A stretch of 64,000 nucleotides of DNA, from assembly GCA_033032865.1 (NCBI GenBank), contig JAWHQI010000273.1:3472001-3536000 (forward strand), given 5' to 3'. The stretch's first letter is position 1. Each line of letters opens with the position of its first letter. Both the position numbers and the translations under genes were made by a program. Shown in pieces: positions 9,830-20,856 of the stretch. The notes beneath the pieces were generated by a model. The model did no database searches. It worked only from the letters and a program-made list of their open reading frames with translations, and was not told where the DNA came from. This DNA comes from Dactylorhiza incarnata. Lineage: Eukaryota; Streptophyta; Magnoliopsida; Asparagales; Orchidaceae.

Positions 9830-11132
9830 TGAAAGTGCACAGTTAACCTCACTAGAATTCTCTAGAGGGGGGGTGAATAGAGATTTAAAATATTTTGTGC
9901 AAAGTTAATATATATATATATATATGTGTATGATCACAGATTAGAGCTTCCCACACACCAACAAGAATTAGACAAGTAACTAAAGTAAATGCAAGAGAGA
10001 AAATCACAGCACAACACAAGAAAATATAGTGGTTCCCCAAACTTTGGGTAGTCCACTCTTCTACCCCCTTGGTAGGAATTCACTATATTGTACTGAGTCT
10101 TTTGATAAGGAGACTCTTAGAACCACCCTGAGTCTTTTGACAAGGAGACTCTTAGAACCAACTGAGTCTTTTGACAAGGAGACTCTTAGAACCAGTACAC
10201 TGAATTTTTTGAAGAGAGATTTTAAAACCTCTTTTACAATATATAAGTAAGAAAGAAAGAAAGTAAGAAACAATAATGAATCTTCTTCCTAGCAAGAAGA
10301 TTGGAAGCACAAGAAGTGAATTAAATCTTTCTTCTATAGAGAGAAGAAGATTTGTATCCTATCTCTCTTTTAGTGAGAGCAATCAGATTTTGCAGCAGTG
10401 AGCAGAAGAAGAAATGGTTGAATATTGCTGCAGAGCTTTTTCTCAATATCTCTCTTTTCTTTTGGGAGCTTTTCCTCTATATCAAATATGTGTGGTAGAT
10501 CACTCAACTTCATTTCCTGCCGACCTCCTCCTTATTTTATAGCTCTGTGTAATAATATAGCACTATAGGAGAGGAATTAATTGGCAGCCAGAGATTTAGG
10601 AGGAGAGAAATATTTCCATAGCAGATATAACATAAATGGAGAATATTAATTCAGATTTCAAATAATATCCAAAATAGAGTTAGTCACATTTTAGCCAAGA
10701 ATCAAATAGAAGGAGAATGATTCAGAACGGCTATAAATATTTACTTTATTCCATATAAATTAGATCTACTGAAAGAAGGAAAGAGATCTGGCGCATATTT
10801 AAATCTGTCATATAAATCGACGTGCGTCGATTACTATTCGACGTAAGCGTCGAATTCATCCTGGCTGGACGTCGAGAGAAGAATAAGGAAGGTGCGTCGA
10901 CTAAGGTGCGTCGACTTCTTTATATGCGTCGACTAGAAATAAGAGTAGCGTCGACAACACATACGTCGAAATCTTCCTAAAGTTACTTCGACATATCCTG
11001 AAGAAAACGTCGACTTTATTTCGACGTTGCGTCGAATACTATTCGATGCATATTTACTTAGTCTTGTTTTTCATTCATAAAACTCTTACTTTAACTCATT
11101 TCTAGGGGTTAAGATAAATCATTTCCCCAACA
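9830..11132 (-). repeat. Element B 5' LTR
   Basis: This is nearly identical to 4608-5906. The G run is shorter (7 versus 11) and a TA microsatellite is longer, which are the only obvious length differences. The GCGTCGA array is at about 10816-11050 and the minus-strand TATA box at 10532-10542. The primer binding site lies directly to the left. Confidence 0.93.
10532..10542 (-). promoter_or_regulatory. Element B 5' LTR TATA box
   Basis: The minus strand reads CTATAAAATAA. It is about 275 bp downstream of the GCGTCGA dyad array and is the likely promoter for the gag transcript. Confidence 0.55.
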
Positions 11133-12399
11133 GGAAGGAATAAAGAAAACAAAAAGGTTATAGTGTTCTTCTCTTTACTGAGAAGACTCTTGAAGATCCT
11201 GATTGGTAGTTGGGTTGGATCTTGATGATGATGTTGAAGAAAGCTCCCCCTGTCTGATTTAAATTTATGACAGCTTGTGGAGGCTTCTTCTCTAGAATGC
11301 AAATACTCTTCTTCTTCTTCTTGCAGTTTAGATCCCTGAGCAAATAGTATTGATTGGTGTCTCAGGTTGTAGATGATCTGCAAGAAAGAGTTTAGCAAAA
11401 ATGAGACAAGATAGAATAATGTTGTTGTTCTCTGTTTTTGCTGTTGTTCTTCTTTTTCTCTTCTTCCTGTAGCTTTCTATTTTTCTTTACTGCTAGCTAT
11501 CTTCCTCTCTGTATATTTAATCTGGAGAGCTGTTCGGCGGTTTTGAATTCTTGCCAACAGAAGAGGAAAGAAATAATCTCTCTTTTATTTCCTGGATCCC
11601 TCGAGCAGACAAATTGCCATTTTTAGCTTTGCGCTGTATTTGGCTTTGCTGCAACGGCTCTATTAATTAATGCTGCAACGGCTATTTCAAACAAAGGAAA
11701 GACAGCAATATATATAGCAATATATAAATAGAATTAATAAAAATATTGCTTTAATAAATCTGACAGCCTATTAGTCGAGCTGAGAATGATATAAAATAAT
11801 GCTGCAGATATTTCGTCGAGCTCAATTTCAAGTTCGTCGACCTCATCATTTGATTCGTCGACCTGAACATTTGATTCGCTGTTCTGAACATCTACTGAAT
11901 ATTCTCAAATGCGGACTTGAGTTCGTCAAATGAAAGGATTCGTTGACCGCTGAGACGGGCTGGATCGTCGACCGCTAAATATTGAGATGTTCATCGAACA
12001 CAGACTTGAGTTTGTCGAACGCAGGATTTCGTCGACCGCTGAGCCGGGGTCTGTTCGTCGACCGCTGAGATAATCTGTTCATCGACCGCTGAACCAATCT
12101 GTTCGTCGAACGCTGAACCGCTAAGACGGGATCGTCGAGCGCTGCTTGGATTTTGTGGAGCGCAGAATGAATACCATTCGTTGAGCGCAGAGCGTCGTTC
12201 ATCGAACGCAGGTAGCCGTTCGTCGAACGCAGAGAACATATGTACATTTTATTCTTCTCTTATTATTTCAGCCTATTAATTATATCTCTTTTTAGTCTTC
12301 TTTCTTAATGGAATTTAATCTAAGTTATAAGATATGTTATGATAGAAACTTAGACATTAAAGGTGGATCCTAACTCAAATCAAAACAAAGGTTCCAACA
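11133..12399 (-). repeat. LTR C, outer (promoter-proximal) part
   Basis: The plus-strand right end is ...AAAGGTTCCAACA at 12399, so on the minus strand the LTR opens TGTTGGAACCTTTG, similar to the openings of LTRs D and E. It contains an array of TTCGTCGAACGC and TCGTCGACCGCTGA motifs at about 11772-12236 and a weak minus-strand TATA (AAATATACAG, about 11511-11520). The rest of the LTR continues at 4607-4470 and beyond the window. Right of 12399 the D LTR begins abruptly, so C is inserted in D. No protein-coding content was recognised. Confidence 0.6.
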
Positions 12400-13341
12400 A
12401 TAGGCGATAAAGTAAAACCCCTTTTTTTTCTATCTCGACTTGTATCCTCGCGAACTAGTGGATTTAGCCTATCCTTCCCCGGATACGGCCTCAAGCCGCT
12501 CTAACCTTTCTATCACAAGTAAGGCCTTGAGCACCCCCTAGATCTATTCCCTAGACCTAGTCGCCAACATGAGGCAATTTCCTCCCTAAGACCTACCCAG
12601 ACCAAGTTCCCAACATGTGGCGAATTTACTCCATGATTGTAATGAAAAAGTTACAAACAAAAAATAAAAATACAAATAAAAAATCCCTATGAAGAATTCT
12701 AGAGATGGAGAAGGCTCGCTGAATATTCTCATAGTCGAAGCATGCGTTCTTCGCTTTGCGTAAGCGTTGATCTGATACTCCTTGAATTCTTCTCTTGAAT
12801 TTGTGTGGGAGATGATGGTCTAGAAAATACGACCCTCTCAGCGTTTTTGAAGTGCTAGACTAGGGCTCTCTCAAATCAGTGGTTACAGAAGACGAAATCC
12901 ACCAATTTATTGTATTGGAGGATAACGCCTGACGTTGACTCAGTATGGATTTGTTTTGATGGCTCAGATCTTCAAAAGAGGAAGGATATTACGCACTTTA
13001 GGAAACATTCATTTTAGGCAACCCTAATGTTGGCGTTGAGTCTAAAGTTGGCGTTAGGTCAGATCATTCCTAAAGTTCTGCTGCAATCACGGATGCTTCC
13101 CTCCTTGCCATAATCATCATGATGGGAACAAGAGTCAACGTCTAACAGAAAGTCCTAACGCCTAGCGTTAGACCACATCCCTCTTTTTAGTTTGTGAGTA
13201 GGTCCAGACCAATAATGTAGCAACCTAGTGTCATATCTGTTCAAATCTGCATGCTAAAAACACAATGGCAAACAAGATCAAATACAAGTAGGATTTGTTA
13301 TTCTCAAATCAAAGGGATGCATAAAACCTTGTTCCAACAAT
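12400..13341 (-). repeat. Element D 3' LTR (truncated by C)
   Basis: Collinear with 18303-19259 of the 5' LTR, including the shared block GATCTATTCCCTAGACC and the right end ...CTTGTTCCAACA. It begins abruptly at the C boundary. AACGCC/GGCGTTA motifs occur at about 12925-13170. Confidence 0.85.
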
Positions 13342-14410
13342 CTCCCCCTTTTGATAATAACAAATCTAATATAGATAAATCAGATTCAAATATAAGAGAG
13401 GTGTGTTCTTAGAAGAATATATGACACAAAGCAATATTGAGACAATAATAAGAATTATAGATTATTAGATTATGCTCCCCCTACATATGTGCTCCCCCTT
13501 AGTGTATTCTCCCATAGACTAGATTCATGCTCCCCCTTAATCTAGTGAACCATGCTCCTTTAATCATTACAATTTATAATTTTATTCTCCCCTTTGGTTA
13601 TTAGAAAAAGTGGGTGGAGTGATACAAAACTAGAGTAAAGAAGACAAAAGTTGGGATATAACTACGAGAGGATTAAGAGTTTTGTCTAAACATAAAGTAA
13701 GTCATGATCGAGCTAAGGGAGAGAGTAGCACAGCGGAAAAATATATGATAAGCGTGAATGAACAACATTCCATTTATTTGTTTTACCAAAGGAATTCTAC
13801 CACTTGCTTTTGGAAGTAAATTTTTTTAAGAAAATTGATGGAAGAAATGCAATATAGTTTGACTAGCACAAGTGAAGAAAAAAAAAACCTTAGAAGTAAG
13901 CATGATAAGTCATGGTAAACACAATATATGATCAAATTAGAAATGCGGAATAAAACAAAACAAAATTATTTGATATTTTTGAAAAGATTTTTTTGTTGAT
14001 TTGGTTTGACACTAGACTTTGCACATTTTGAGCATTAATTTTGTAAATTCTCATAATAAGTAGGCAAGCATGATTTTAACATATTCAAAAAGATAATATC
14101 AACAATGTGACCAATTCGTATTTCAAGTAAAGAAAATATTGTAGAAGTCATGCATTGCAATCTAGTGCTTTTACTTGAGTTTTTAGAGAATTATGTAATG
14201 TTGCATTAGGATCCAATTCTCAGGAGTAGAAGTTTTATGAAAAACAATGATGTGTGCATAAAGTGTTTTGATAAAAGTATATAAGTGAAATAATCAAAAC
14301 ACTTGACATATGTAATGAAATAATAACAATACTATTCAGATTGTAATCTTATAATTACTTTCACAAATCAATGTTAGAATAAAATTTTAAAGCACATAAA
14401 AGGAGTACAA
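13342..14410. other. Element D internal non-coding DNA, 3' part
   Basis: AT-rich DNA without a usable ORF. Near the LTR it holds several pyrimidine blocks of the form GCTCCCCCT (13470-13560), which are purine tracts on the element's coding strand. I see no other feature. Confidence 0.6.
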
Positions 14411-14413
14411 CTA

Positions 14414-14700
14414 CCAAGGTACTTTGCCCACACATTTCTCATTAAGACTTATCAGGGAGCGAAGTATTGCTTGGGGGATCACATAAGCAATTTTATTAAC
14501 TTTTATTTTTAGTGATCTGGTGTACAAATAAAAGTGATGACAAGAAATGTGTTTGCACAAGTCACTTTACAATTCTTTCCAAGGTGCTCAACCTCACAAT
14601 GCTCATTAAGACTTATCAGGAGGGTGAGTAGTGCTTGGTGGAGTTATCTTTGGCATATTATTTCATTATATATGCTTTTTTTTTTAAGTTTGGGCCAAAG
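14414..14700 (-). ncRNA. Element D candidate structured RNA region (three hairpin types)
   Basis: Read on the minus strand there are two 60-61-nt modules (14474-14414 and 14638-14579). Each starts CCAAG, ends CTTGG, has an inner stem and shares a loop close to CTGATAAGTCTTAATGAG. A GGATCAC/GTGATCT-type hairpin lies between them (14476-14482 with 14512-14518), and a CTTTGGC/GCCAAAG hairpin follows (14648-14654 with 14694-14700). The same order, lengths and pairings occur in element K (61674-61957) with compensatory changes. The function is unknown; encapsidation or dimerisation are possibilities. Confidence 0.5.
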
Positions 14701-15007
14701 GTCTCCGAATTCACTTGTTGTTGCAAACATTAACAATATTGATATAACACTTCAATGTGTGCAAGAAATTTATTTTTTAAAAGACGGTGTAGGTAATTTA
14801 GACATACAACTTAATATGTTTAAAATTATTACACTACACAATCATGCAAGACTATGATTATTAACACAAGTAGATTACCAAAATAATGAGTGTATAAATC
14901 ATTGATTAGCTTAAAACATTACTCACACAATTTTCTATAGACTATTTCATTGCACATAATTTTCAATATTTTGCGACACAATATAATGTTGAAGTCCAGA
15001 GATACAA

Positions 15008-15582
15008 AGAAGATCACTGCACAATTGAGTATTGTTGCTTATCATATTATACATGAAGAAGGATTTGATGTGGCAGATCTTTTACTCTTATAGATTCATT
15101 ATTTGTTTAAGTTGAAGGATCCAAGAAGGTCTCGTCTCAACAAAATTCCCTTAGGAGGACTCATACAACGGGTGGTGATGGAGAAGTATGCTTACATAAC
15201 CAAGAGTAACTATATTAATGATCTTATCCCTAAGCATTATTCTACTTCAACCCTTCGAGTTCCTCGGCCAAGAGATATACCATCATCTTCTCGGCCACCC
15301 CAATGACGAGGAGTCTTGCTCCGTGAGATAAGTCGGGACCATCAGGAGTCATTTAAGGAATTCAGAGAGAATGCGACACGTCGTATGTCACGTATCGAGA
15401 AGATGGTGCGATATATGATCAGGGCCCTGAAGTTGAAACCGACACCGGCAGAAAAGAGTGATTGTGATGTTCCCCTGGAGGATCCCCCATGCCACTCAAC
15501 TCTCCATACTCAAAGGTCAAAAGATCGAGGGAGTTCAAGTACTGAGGGGACAAAATCTATTAGTGAGAGTCGAGAGTTTTAA
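15008..15582 (+). pseudogene. Antisense ORF remnant in element D
   Basis: On the plus strand, opposite to gag, one frame encodes KKITAQLSIVAYHIIHEEGF..., a stop (TAG at about 15089), then SRLNKIPLGGLIQRVVMEKYAYI and a Ser/Pro-rich end. A second segment (15316-15582) has a coiled-coil-like start. The block reads like the end of a plant-transposon-protein domain of the kind found in element B, but degraded and only in its C-terminal half. In E the homologous segment is cut off near 32173. The antisense placement is directly visible. The family assignment is inference. Confidence 0.4.
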
Positions 15583-16593
15583 GGTGCTTTCTGTTATGTA
15601 ATAATATTTGTAAACATTCGGACAATTAAGTCTAACGCGTGGTGTTAACACTTGCGCCCAGCGTTAGCAGTTATCATGAACTTTAACTTTTTCTTATTTT
15701 TATCTATTTTGTGAAATGTTTCTATGTTGTGTTCTAGTTTTTATTCAGACTTTCATAGTTATGATTTTGATGCCCCAAAAAAAATTTCACTCAATCTTTG
15801 GGGGATTTAATCATGTTAAACAATCAATTATCTTTTTATAAGCATCGGATCAGAAGAATGGATTATTTAAGAATGTAATAGCATAATACTTTGGTTTTCA
15901 AGATATTTAATGAATGGTAATGTAAGAATAAGTATTAGCATGACATTTTATTTTATTAAAACCTTTTAATTATGAATTATAAATATGCAAACTTTTTCTG
16001 AAAGGCAAGAGATATTGATAGTTTCCTTTGTCGGATATTGATAGTTAATTTTATCTTTGCGAGACTTTAGATGGACTTAGCAATTTAGAGTGGATCTTGG
16101 ACTTCCCGAGGTCTACCCTATGAAGAGTCCGCACCGGTAGTAGGAGATGTGATGGGGTGACATCCCAAATCTCCCTTTCTCAAGATATTTAAGTATTATT
16201 AGTTGCAATCCATATTTAATTTTATAGACTCAACATTTTTCGAAAAAGAAAAATTGAAGTTGATGATTTTATTTAATAAGATAAATATCTCATAACATTT
16301 TTAGAATTTGATTTAAATGGATAATATAAGATATTTATTTGCAATGAATTTAAGAAGATAGATAGGTTATCAAAATAAAAAATGATTTTGATTTTTGATC
16401 AATTTGATTTATAAAACTCATTATGTTGTAAGAGATAAAATCATATTTCCAATAATATATTAGATGACCATAATCATGATAACTTAAAAAATAAGAATAC
16501 AAAAAGAAAAATAAAAACTCATTGAAGCATATCATGAAGTAGAAATTTGTATATTTCATTTTGAAAGGATCTACTTCATGTATTTGATGATAC
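15583..16593. other. Element D non-coding block shared with E
   Basis: No coding potential. Positions about 15590-16200 reappear inverted at about 31480-32110 in E, confirming that D and E are the same family. It includes AACGC motifs (TAACGCGTGGTGTTAA and CGCCCAGCGTTAG) at about 15632-15670. The segment from 16200 to 16593 is AT-rich with nothing recognised. Confidence 0.7.
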
Positions 16594-18080
16594 CTAAAGA
16601 ATAATAATTTTAGGTATCCAAAGGGGACCAAGTGTTGTGATTCCTTTGGGTACCCAAATATAACGAGTTGGCTTTTGGGGAGATAGTGATGAATGGGTCC
16701 TTTCATGTGAAGTTAATGTTTCATTTTTATCTTTGGGCCTCTATTCAAACCTTAGTTAATGTTATTTTTTGCATCAAATTTCCATTGTGATTATTTTTAT
16801 TTTGAAGATTATAACTGTTATGATTATTGAAATTATTGTTCATAGGAAATTTTTGTAATTTTAATTTCAAGTTGGGAGAAACATGATTTTTTAAATGATG
16901 TTGATTTGGATTTTGATTTACAATAACTTTATGTTTCTTACTCTCATTATTAGGATTAATTAAGATATTCATATTAATATTCAAATGCTTTTAGATATTG
17001 CTTTATATTGTGAATTTGTGTGTTGTGAATTTTTATTCATAATTTTCATAAGCAAGTTAATTTTTAATTTTAATTCATCATTCTTGAACATAAGATTATG
17101 TCTAGCTTCATTATAAGCAATTGTGCAATTTTTAAGAGTGGAAACAATAGAGTAAATATGAGTTTGATAGTTATTTCTAAATTCCTCAAATGTTTCATCC
17201 ATCTCTTTAATTTCAATTTTATATCTCTTACACATAGCACAATCATTTGTAATAGATGACTTTTTTAAAGATAATTTTTAACTGAGTTCTTTAAGATGCT
17301 CTTTTTCATATACCTTGAGTTTTTCTTTAAGAATATTGCAATCAAAACAAGATTTTATATTTTCAATAGAAGAGACATAGGTAGAATTAGATAAATCAGA
17401 TTTTGATTCTTCTTTAACTGTTGCTTTTAAACCTTTATTTTCTAAGCGCAATTTGCAATTTGCATTTTTCGATTTCTTAATTTTGCTCTTTGTAATTTGT
17501 AACACTTGTAAAGTAGAAAAAGATTTGCAAACAATAAGGGAATTTGATTTCCTTACAGTGCTTTTGGATGCAGTGAGATTTAAACATAGAGTTCCTTTGT
17601 GATCTTCATCTTTTTGGCAATCCTCTTCACAAGATGAAATATCTTCTTCTCTTCCACTTGATGTGTACTCCATCGATTCATCATGAGCGGAGCTTTCTTG
17701 ACCATTTGTGGAAGCTTGTATGTTCTCCATTTCCTTCGTTTGTTCGGTACCTGTGAGAGGAAGTTCATACATTTCTTCAAGAAATTTCCATACTTTGTTT
17801 GCACGAGAAAAACAATATATCAATTTGAAAATTTCTTGAGATAAAGCACAAAAGATACTATTCAAAGCCTTTGCATTTAGGTGACGTTCATTTTTATTTG
17901 TTTTATCCGCAGGTCTTACAATTGTTATACTCCATGTTTCGATATCTAAAGTTTTTATAAATTTTTCCATTAAAATTTACCACCCTTTATAATTTCTCCC
18001 TTTGAATAAAGTGGTGCAAGAGTTTTTTCTTCTTCATAAAAAATTCCCCCACTAATAGAAGCGAGATCATGAGACGCCAT
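16594..18080 (-). pseudogene. gag: Element D gag-like gene, decayed
   Basis: The start is the ATG at 18080 (MASHDLASISGG...), 36 nt past the primer site. The frame shifts near 17970-18000, then runs from 17970 to 17278 with a copia Gag-like core (SIFCALSQEIFKLIYCFSRANKVWKFLEEMYELP) and a long acidic and coiled-coil region. Broken pieces continue (17235-16981, 16984-16745) to an end with TRYIWVPKG and PLWIPK. No CX2CX4HX4C knuckle was seen. Equivalents in E and K have the same start and the same W(V/I)PKG end, which defines a family Gag of about 460 residues. Confidence 0.75.
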
Positions 18081-18115
18081 TATTCCCAGTTGTTAAGCCA
18101 ATTTGAAATAACCTT

Positions 18116-18127
18116 GCTCTGATACCA
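18116..18127 (-). other. Element D primer binding site (tRNA-iMet)
   Basis: TGGTATCAGAGC on the minus strand, two bases from the LTR end. Confidence 0.88.
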
Positions 18128-18129
18128 CT

Positions 18130-19259
18130 TGTTGGATCTTGAGGTGTCCTTAGGGGGGGGGGGTGAATAAGGGTTTTAAAACTTTTGTTATATTTTAAAA
18201 TACATGAAATGATAAGAGATTAAATTAATGATAAACCACACAAAAAAAGGAAATCAAATAATATAAATGAAAGACATGGTTTTATTAAGACACTAGAAAT
18301 CGTGGGCAATAAAGTAAAACCCCCTTTTGTTTTCTATCCCGACTCGAATCCCCACGAACCAGTGGCTTTAGCCTATCATTCCTTGGATACGACCTTAAGA
18401 CGCTCTAGCCTTTCTATCCCCAAAAAGGCCTTGAGCACCCCCTAGATCTATTCCCTAGACCTAGTCGCCAACACGAGGCAATTTCCTCCCTAAGTCCTAC
18501 CCATACCTAGTCGCCAACACGAGGCAAATTTACTCTACGATTGTAATGAAAAAGTTACAAACAAAACAAAAATACAAATGAAAACTCCCTATAAAGAATT
18601 ATGGAGATGGCTAAGGCTCACTGAATATTCTCGAAGTTGAAGCGTGCATTCTTCGCTTTACGTAAGCGTTGATCTAATCCTCCTTGAATTCTTCTCTCAA
18701 ATTCGTGTGGGAGATGATGGTCTGGAAAATATGTCCCTCTCTGTGTTTCTGAAGTGCTGGAATAGGGCTTTCTCAAATCAGTGGTTGGAGAAGATGAAAT
18801 ACACCAATTTATTGGACTGGAGGCTAATGCCAGTGTTAAGGCTAACCCCTAGCGTTTACCTAGTATGGAATTGTTTTGATGGCTCGGATCTTCAAAAAAG
18901 GGAGGAGATTCTGCACTTTAGGAAACATTCATTTTAGGCAACCCTAACATTGGCGTTGAGTCTAACGCTGACATTAGGTCCGATCATTCCTAAAGTGCTC
19001 CTGCAATCACGACTACTTCCCTCCTTGCCTTAATCATCATGATGGTAATGAGAATCAACGCCCAAAATTAAGTACTAACGCCTGGCGTTAGGCCACATCC
19101 CTCTTTTTAGTTTGTAAGCAGGCCTAGACCAATAATGTAGCAACCTAGTGTCATATCTGTTCAAACCTGCATGCAAAAAACACAATGGCAAACAAGATCA
19201 AATACAAGTAGGATTTGTTATTCTCAAATCAAAGGGATGCGGAAAACCATGTTCCAACA
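18130..19259 (-). repeat. Element D 5' LTR
   Basis: The LTR is 1130 bp. Its plus-strand start is TGTTGGATCTTGAGG, with a G run shortly after (18152-18162), and its end is ACCATGTTCCAACA. AACGC/GCGTT motifs lie at about 18825-19100. The primer binding site adjoins its left side. Confidence 0.88.
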
Positions 19260-19509
19260 CTAACAAGACTCCTAAGAAGAGTCCTTAGAATATTACAAAG
19301 AAGTGTTCTATGAAGAGACTTATGAAGCATCCCACTATGAGTCCTATGAACAGTCCAATGAAGAGTCTTATAAAGTGTCCTACTATGAGTCCTATAAAGA
19401 GTCCTAAGTAATTTCCCAAGAAGAGTTTTACGAAGAGTTCTGCGAAGAGTCCTGTGAAGTGTCCTATGAAGATTCCTACAATGAGTCCTATGCAGAGTCC
19501 TACGAAGAG
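19260..19509 (+). repeat. 12-bp minisatellite between head-to-head LTRs D and E
   Basis: About twenty degenerate copies of GAGTCCTATGAA (12 bp, Glu-Ser-Tyr-Glu if read in frame) fill essentially the whole interval. Phase is kept through most of it. One frame would encode ESYE-like repeats but contains a stop, and the minus strand gives an RTLHRT-like repeat. Neither is credible as a gene. The left edge is the end of LTR D and the right edge is the TG of LTR E. Confidence 0.85.
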
Positions 19510-20807
19510 TGTTGGAACATGGTTTTCCACATCCCCTTGATTTGAGAATAACAAAACCTACTTGTATTTTGATCTTGTTTGCCATTGTGTTTTTAGCATG
19601 CAGGTTTGAACTGTTGTGACAATAGGACGCCTCATTATTGGTCTAAAACTGCTTATAAGAAGAAATAATGAATGTGGTCTAACGTCGGGCGTTAAGACTT
19701 AACGCTGGGCGTTGACACTCGACGGGATGGCTTGCTGCTGAGATGATCGACGAGACGGCATGGCGCTGAGATGATCGACGAGATGGCTTACTGCTGAGAA
19801 AATGAAAGAGCTCTAATGCAAGGTATTATGTCTTAACGCTAGGCGTTAACTCTCGATGATTATGGCAAGTAGGGAAGCAACCGTGATTGAAGGGGTGCTT
19901 TAGGAAAGATCTGACCTAATGTCAGCGCTAGACTCAACGCCAGCGTTAGGGTTGCCTAAAATAAATGTTTCCTAAAGTGCAGAATCTCCTTCCCATTTTG
20001 AAGATCTGAGCCATCAAAACAATTCCATACTGGTTCAATGCCAGGCGTTAGCCTTAATGCCTGCGTTAGCCTTCAGTGCTATAAATTGGTGGATTTTGTC
20101 TTCTCCAACTACTGATTGAAGAGAGCCTTATTCCAGCACTTCAGAAACTCAGAGAGGGCCATATTTTCCAGACCATCATCTCCCACACATATTTGAGAGA
20201 AGAATTCAAGGAGGACCGGATCAACGCTTACTCAATGCAAATAACGCACGCTTCGACTTCGAGAATATTCAGCGAGCCTTCTCCTTCTCAAGAATTCTTC
20301 AAAGGGAGTTTTGATTTTTCGTTTTATATTTTATTTGTAACCTTTTTATTATATTCGTGAATTAAATTTGCCTTGTTTTGGTGACTAGGTCTTGGTAGGA
20401 CTTAGGGAGAAATTCGCCTTGTGTTGGCGACTAGGTCTAGGGAGTAAATCTAGGGGGTGCTCAAGGCCTTTCTGGGGATAGAAAGGCTAGAGCGACTTGC
20501 AGCCGTATTTGGGGAAGATCGTCTAAAGCCAACCGGTTCTTGGTGAGAAGAGTCGGTATAGAAAACAAAAAGAATATTTCATATTTCGCTTTTGATTTTT
20601 AGCATCATAGAAATCTGATTTTTTAATCAATTTTATAAATGATAATCATGACTTTTCTTATTTAATAAAATTGATTTCATACACTTTACTTTTGATTTAA
20701 CTTACTTCGAATAAAATATCAAACATCTTCAATACAAGTTTAAAGTTTTCTAAAACACTTATTCACCCCCCCCCCCCCCTTTTCTAAGGGTGCCTCAAGA
20801 TCCAACA
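19510..20807 (+). repeat. Element E 5' LTR
   Basis: It starts TGTTGGAACATGG and ends AGATCCAACA. An array of AACGC(C/T)...GGCGTT dyads lies at about 19680-20065, followed at once by a TATA box. A C run (20766-20779) lies in TTATTCACCCCC near the 3' end, the mirror of the G run in D. Confidence 0.9.
20079..20088 (+). promoter_or_regulatory. Element E LTR TATA box
   Basis: CTATAAATTG, less than 20 bp downstream of the last GCGTTAG motif of the array. This is the likely start of R. Confidence 0.6.
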
Positions 20808-20809
20808 AG

Positions 20810-20821
20810 TGGTATCAGAGC
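20810..20821 (+). other. Element E primer binding site (tRNA-iMet)
   Basis: TGGTATCAGAGC, two bases past the LTR end. Confidence 0.9.
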
Positions 20822-20856
20822 TAGGTTATTCCAAATCGGCTTAACAACCGAGAATA

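Larger units (their letters stand above)
4608..11132 (-). mobile_element. Element B: complete non-autonomous copia element (SIRE/Maximus-like gag, no pol)
   Basis: Two LTRs of 1299 and 1303 bp (4608-5906, 9830-11132) flank 3.9 kb of internal DNA. The element is bracketed by a perfect 5-bp target duplication, GGAAG (4603-4607 and 11133-11137). On the minus strand the order is 5' LTR, tRNA-Met site, a 620-codon gag with a CCHC knuckle, a second ORF of different type, a purine tract (AAATAGGGGGAGAT, 5907-5920) and the 3' LTR. There is no protease, integrase or RT, so it must be mobilised in trans. The LTRs look nearly identical by eye, suggesting a fairly recent insertion. B sits inside LTR C. 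Confidence 0.92.
12400..19259 (-). mobile_element. Element D: gag-only copia-type LTR element (TR-GAG), interrupted
   Basis: On the minus strand this reads 5' LTR (19259-18130), tRNA-Met site, a decayed gag, a long AT-rich non-coding region with an antisense ORF and hairpins, a purine tract (AAAAGGGGGAGAT, 13342-13354) and a 3' LTR (13341-12400). The 3' LTR lacks about 170 bp because C is inserted there. No pol domain is visible on either strand. It belongs to the same family as E and K. The right flank is CTAAC. The left flank is outside the window, so the TSD is unconfirmed. Confidence 0.8.

Noticed and set aside
14414..14474. Resemblance of CTGATAAG in the hairpin modules to a hammerhead ribozyme core (as in plant retrozymes)
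   Set aside because: The catalytic CTGATGA is changed, no CGAAAC partner is at the right place and the stems do not form the three-way junction.
19229..19585. ORFs with RTLHRT or LIGLFIG repeats on the minus strand
   Set aside because: They translate the 12-bp minisatellite and the ends of LTRs D and E. There is no start context or conservation, and the repeats are degenerate in step with the DNA.
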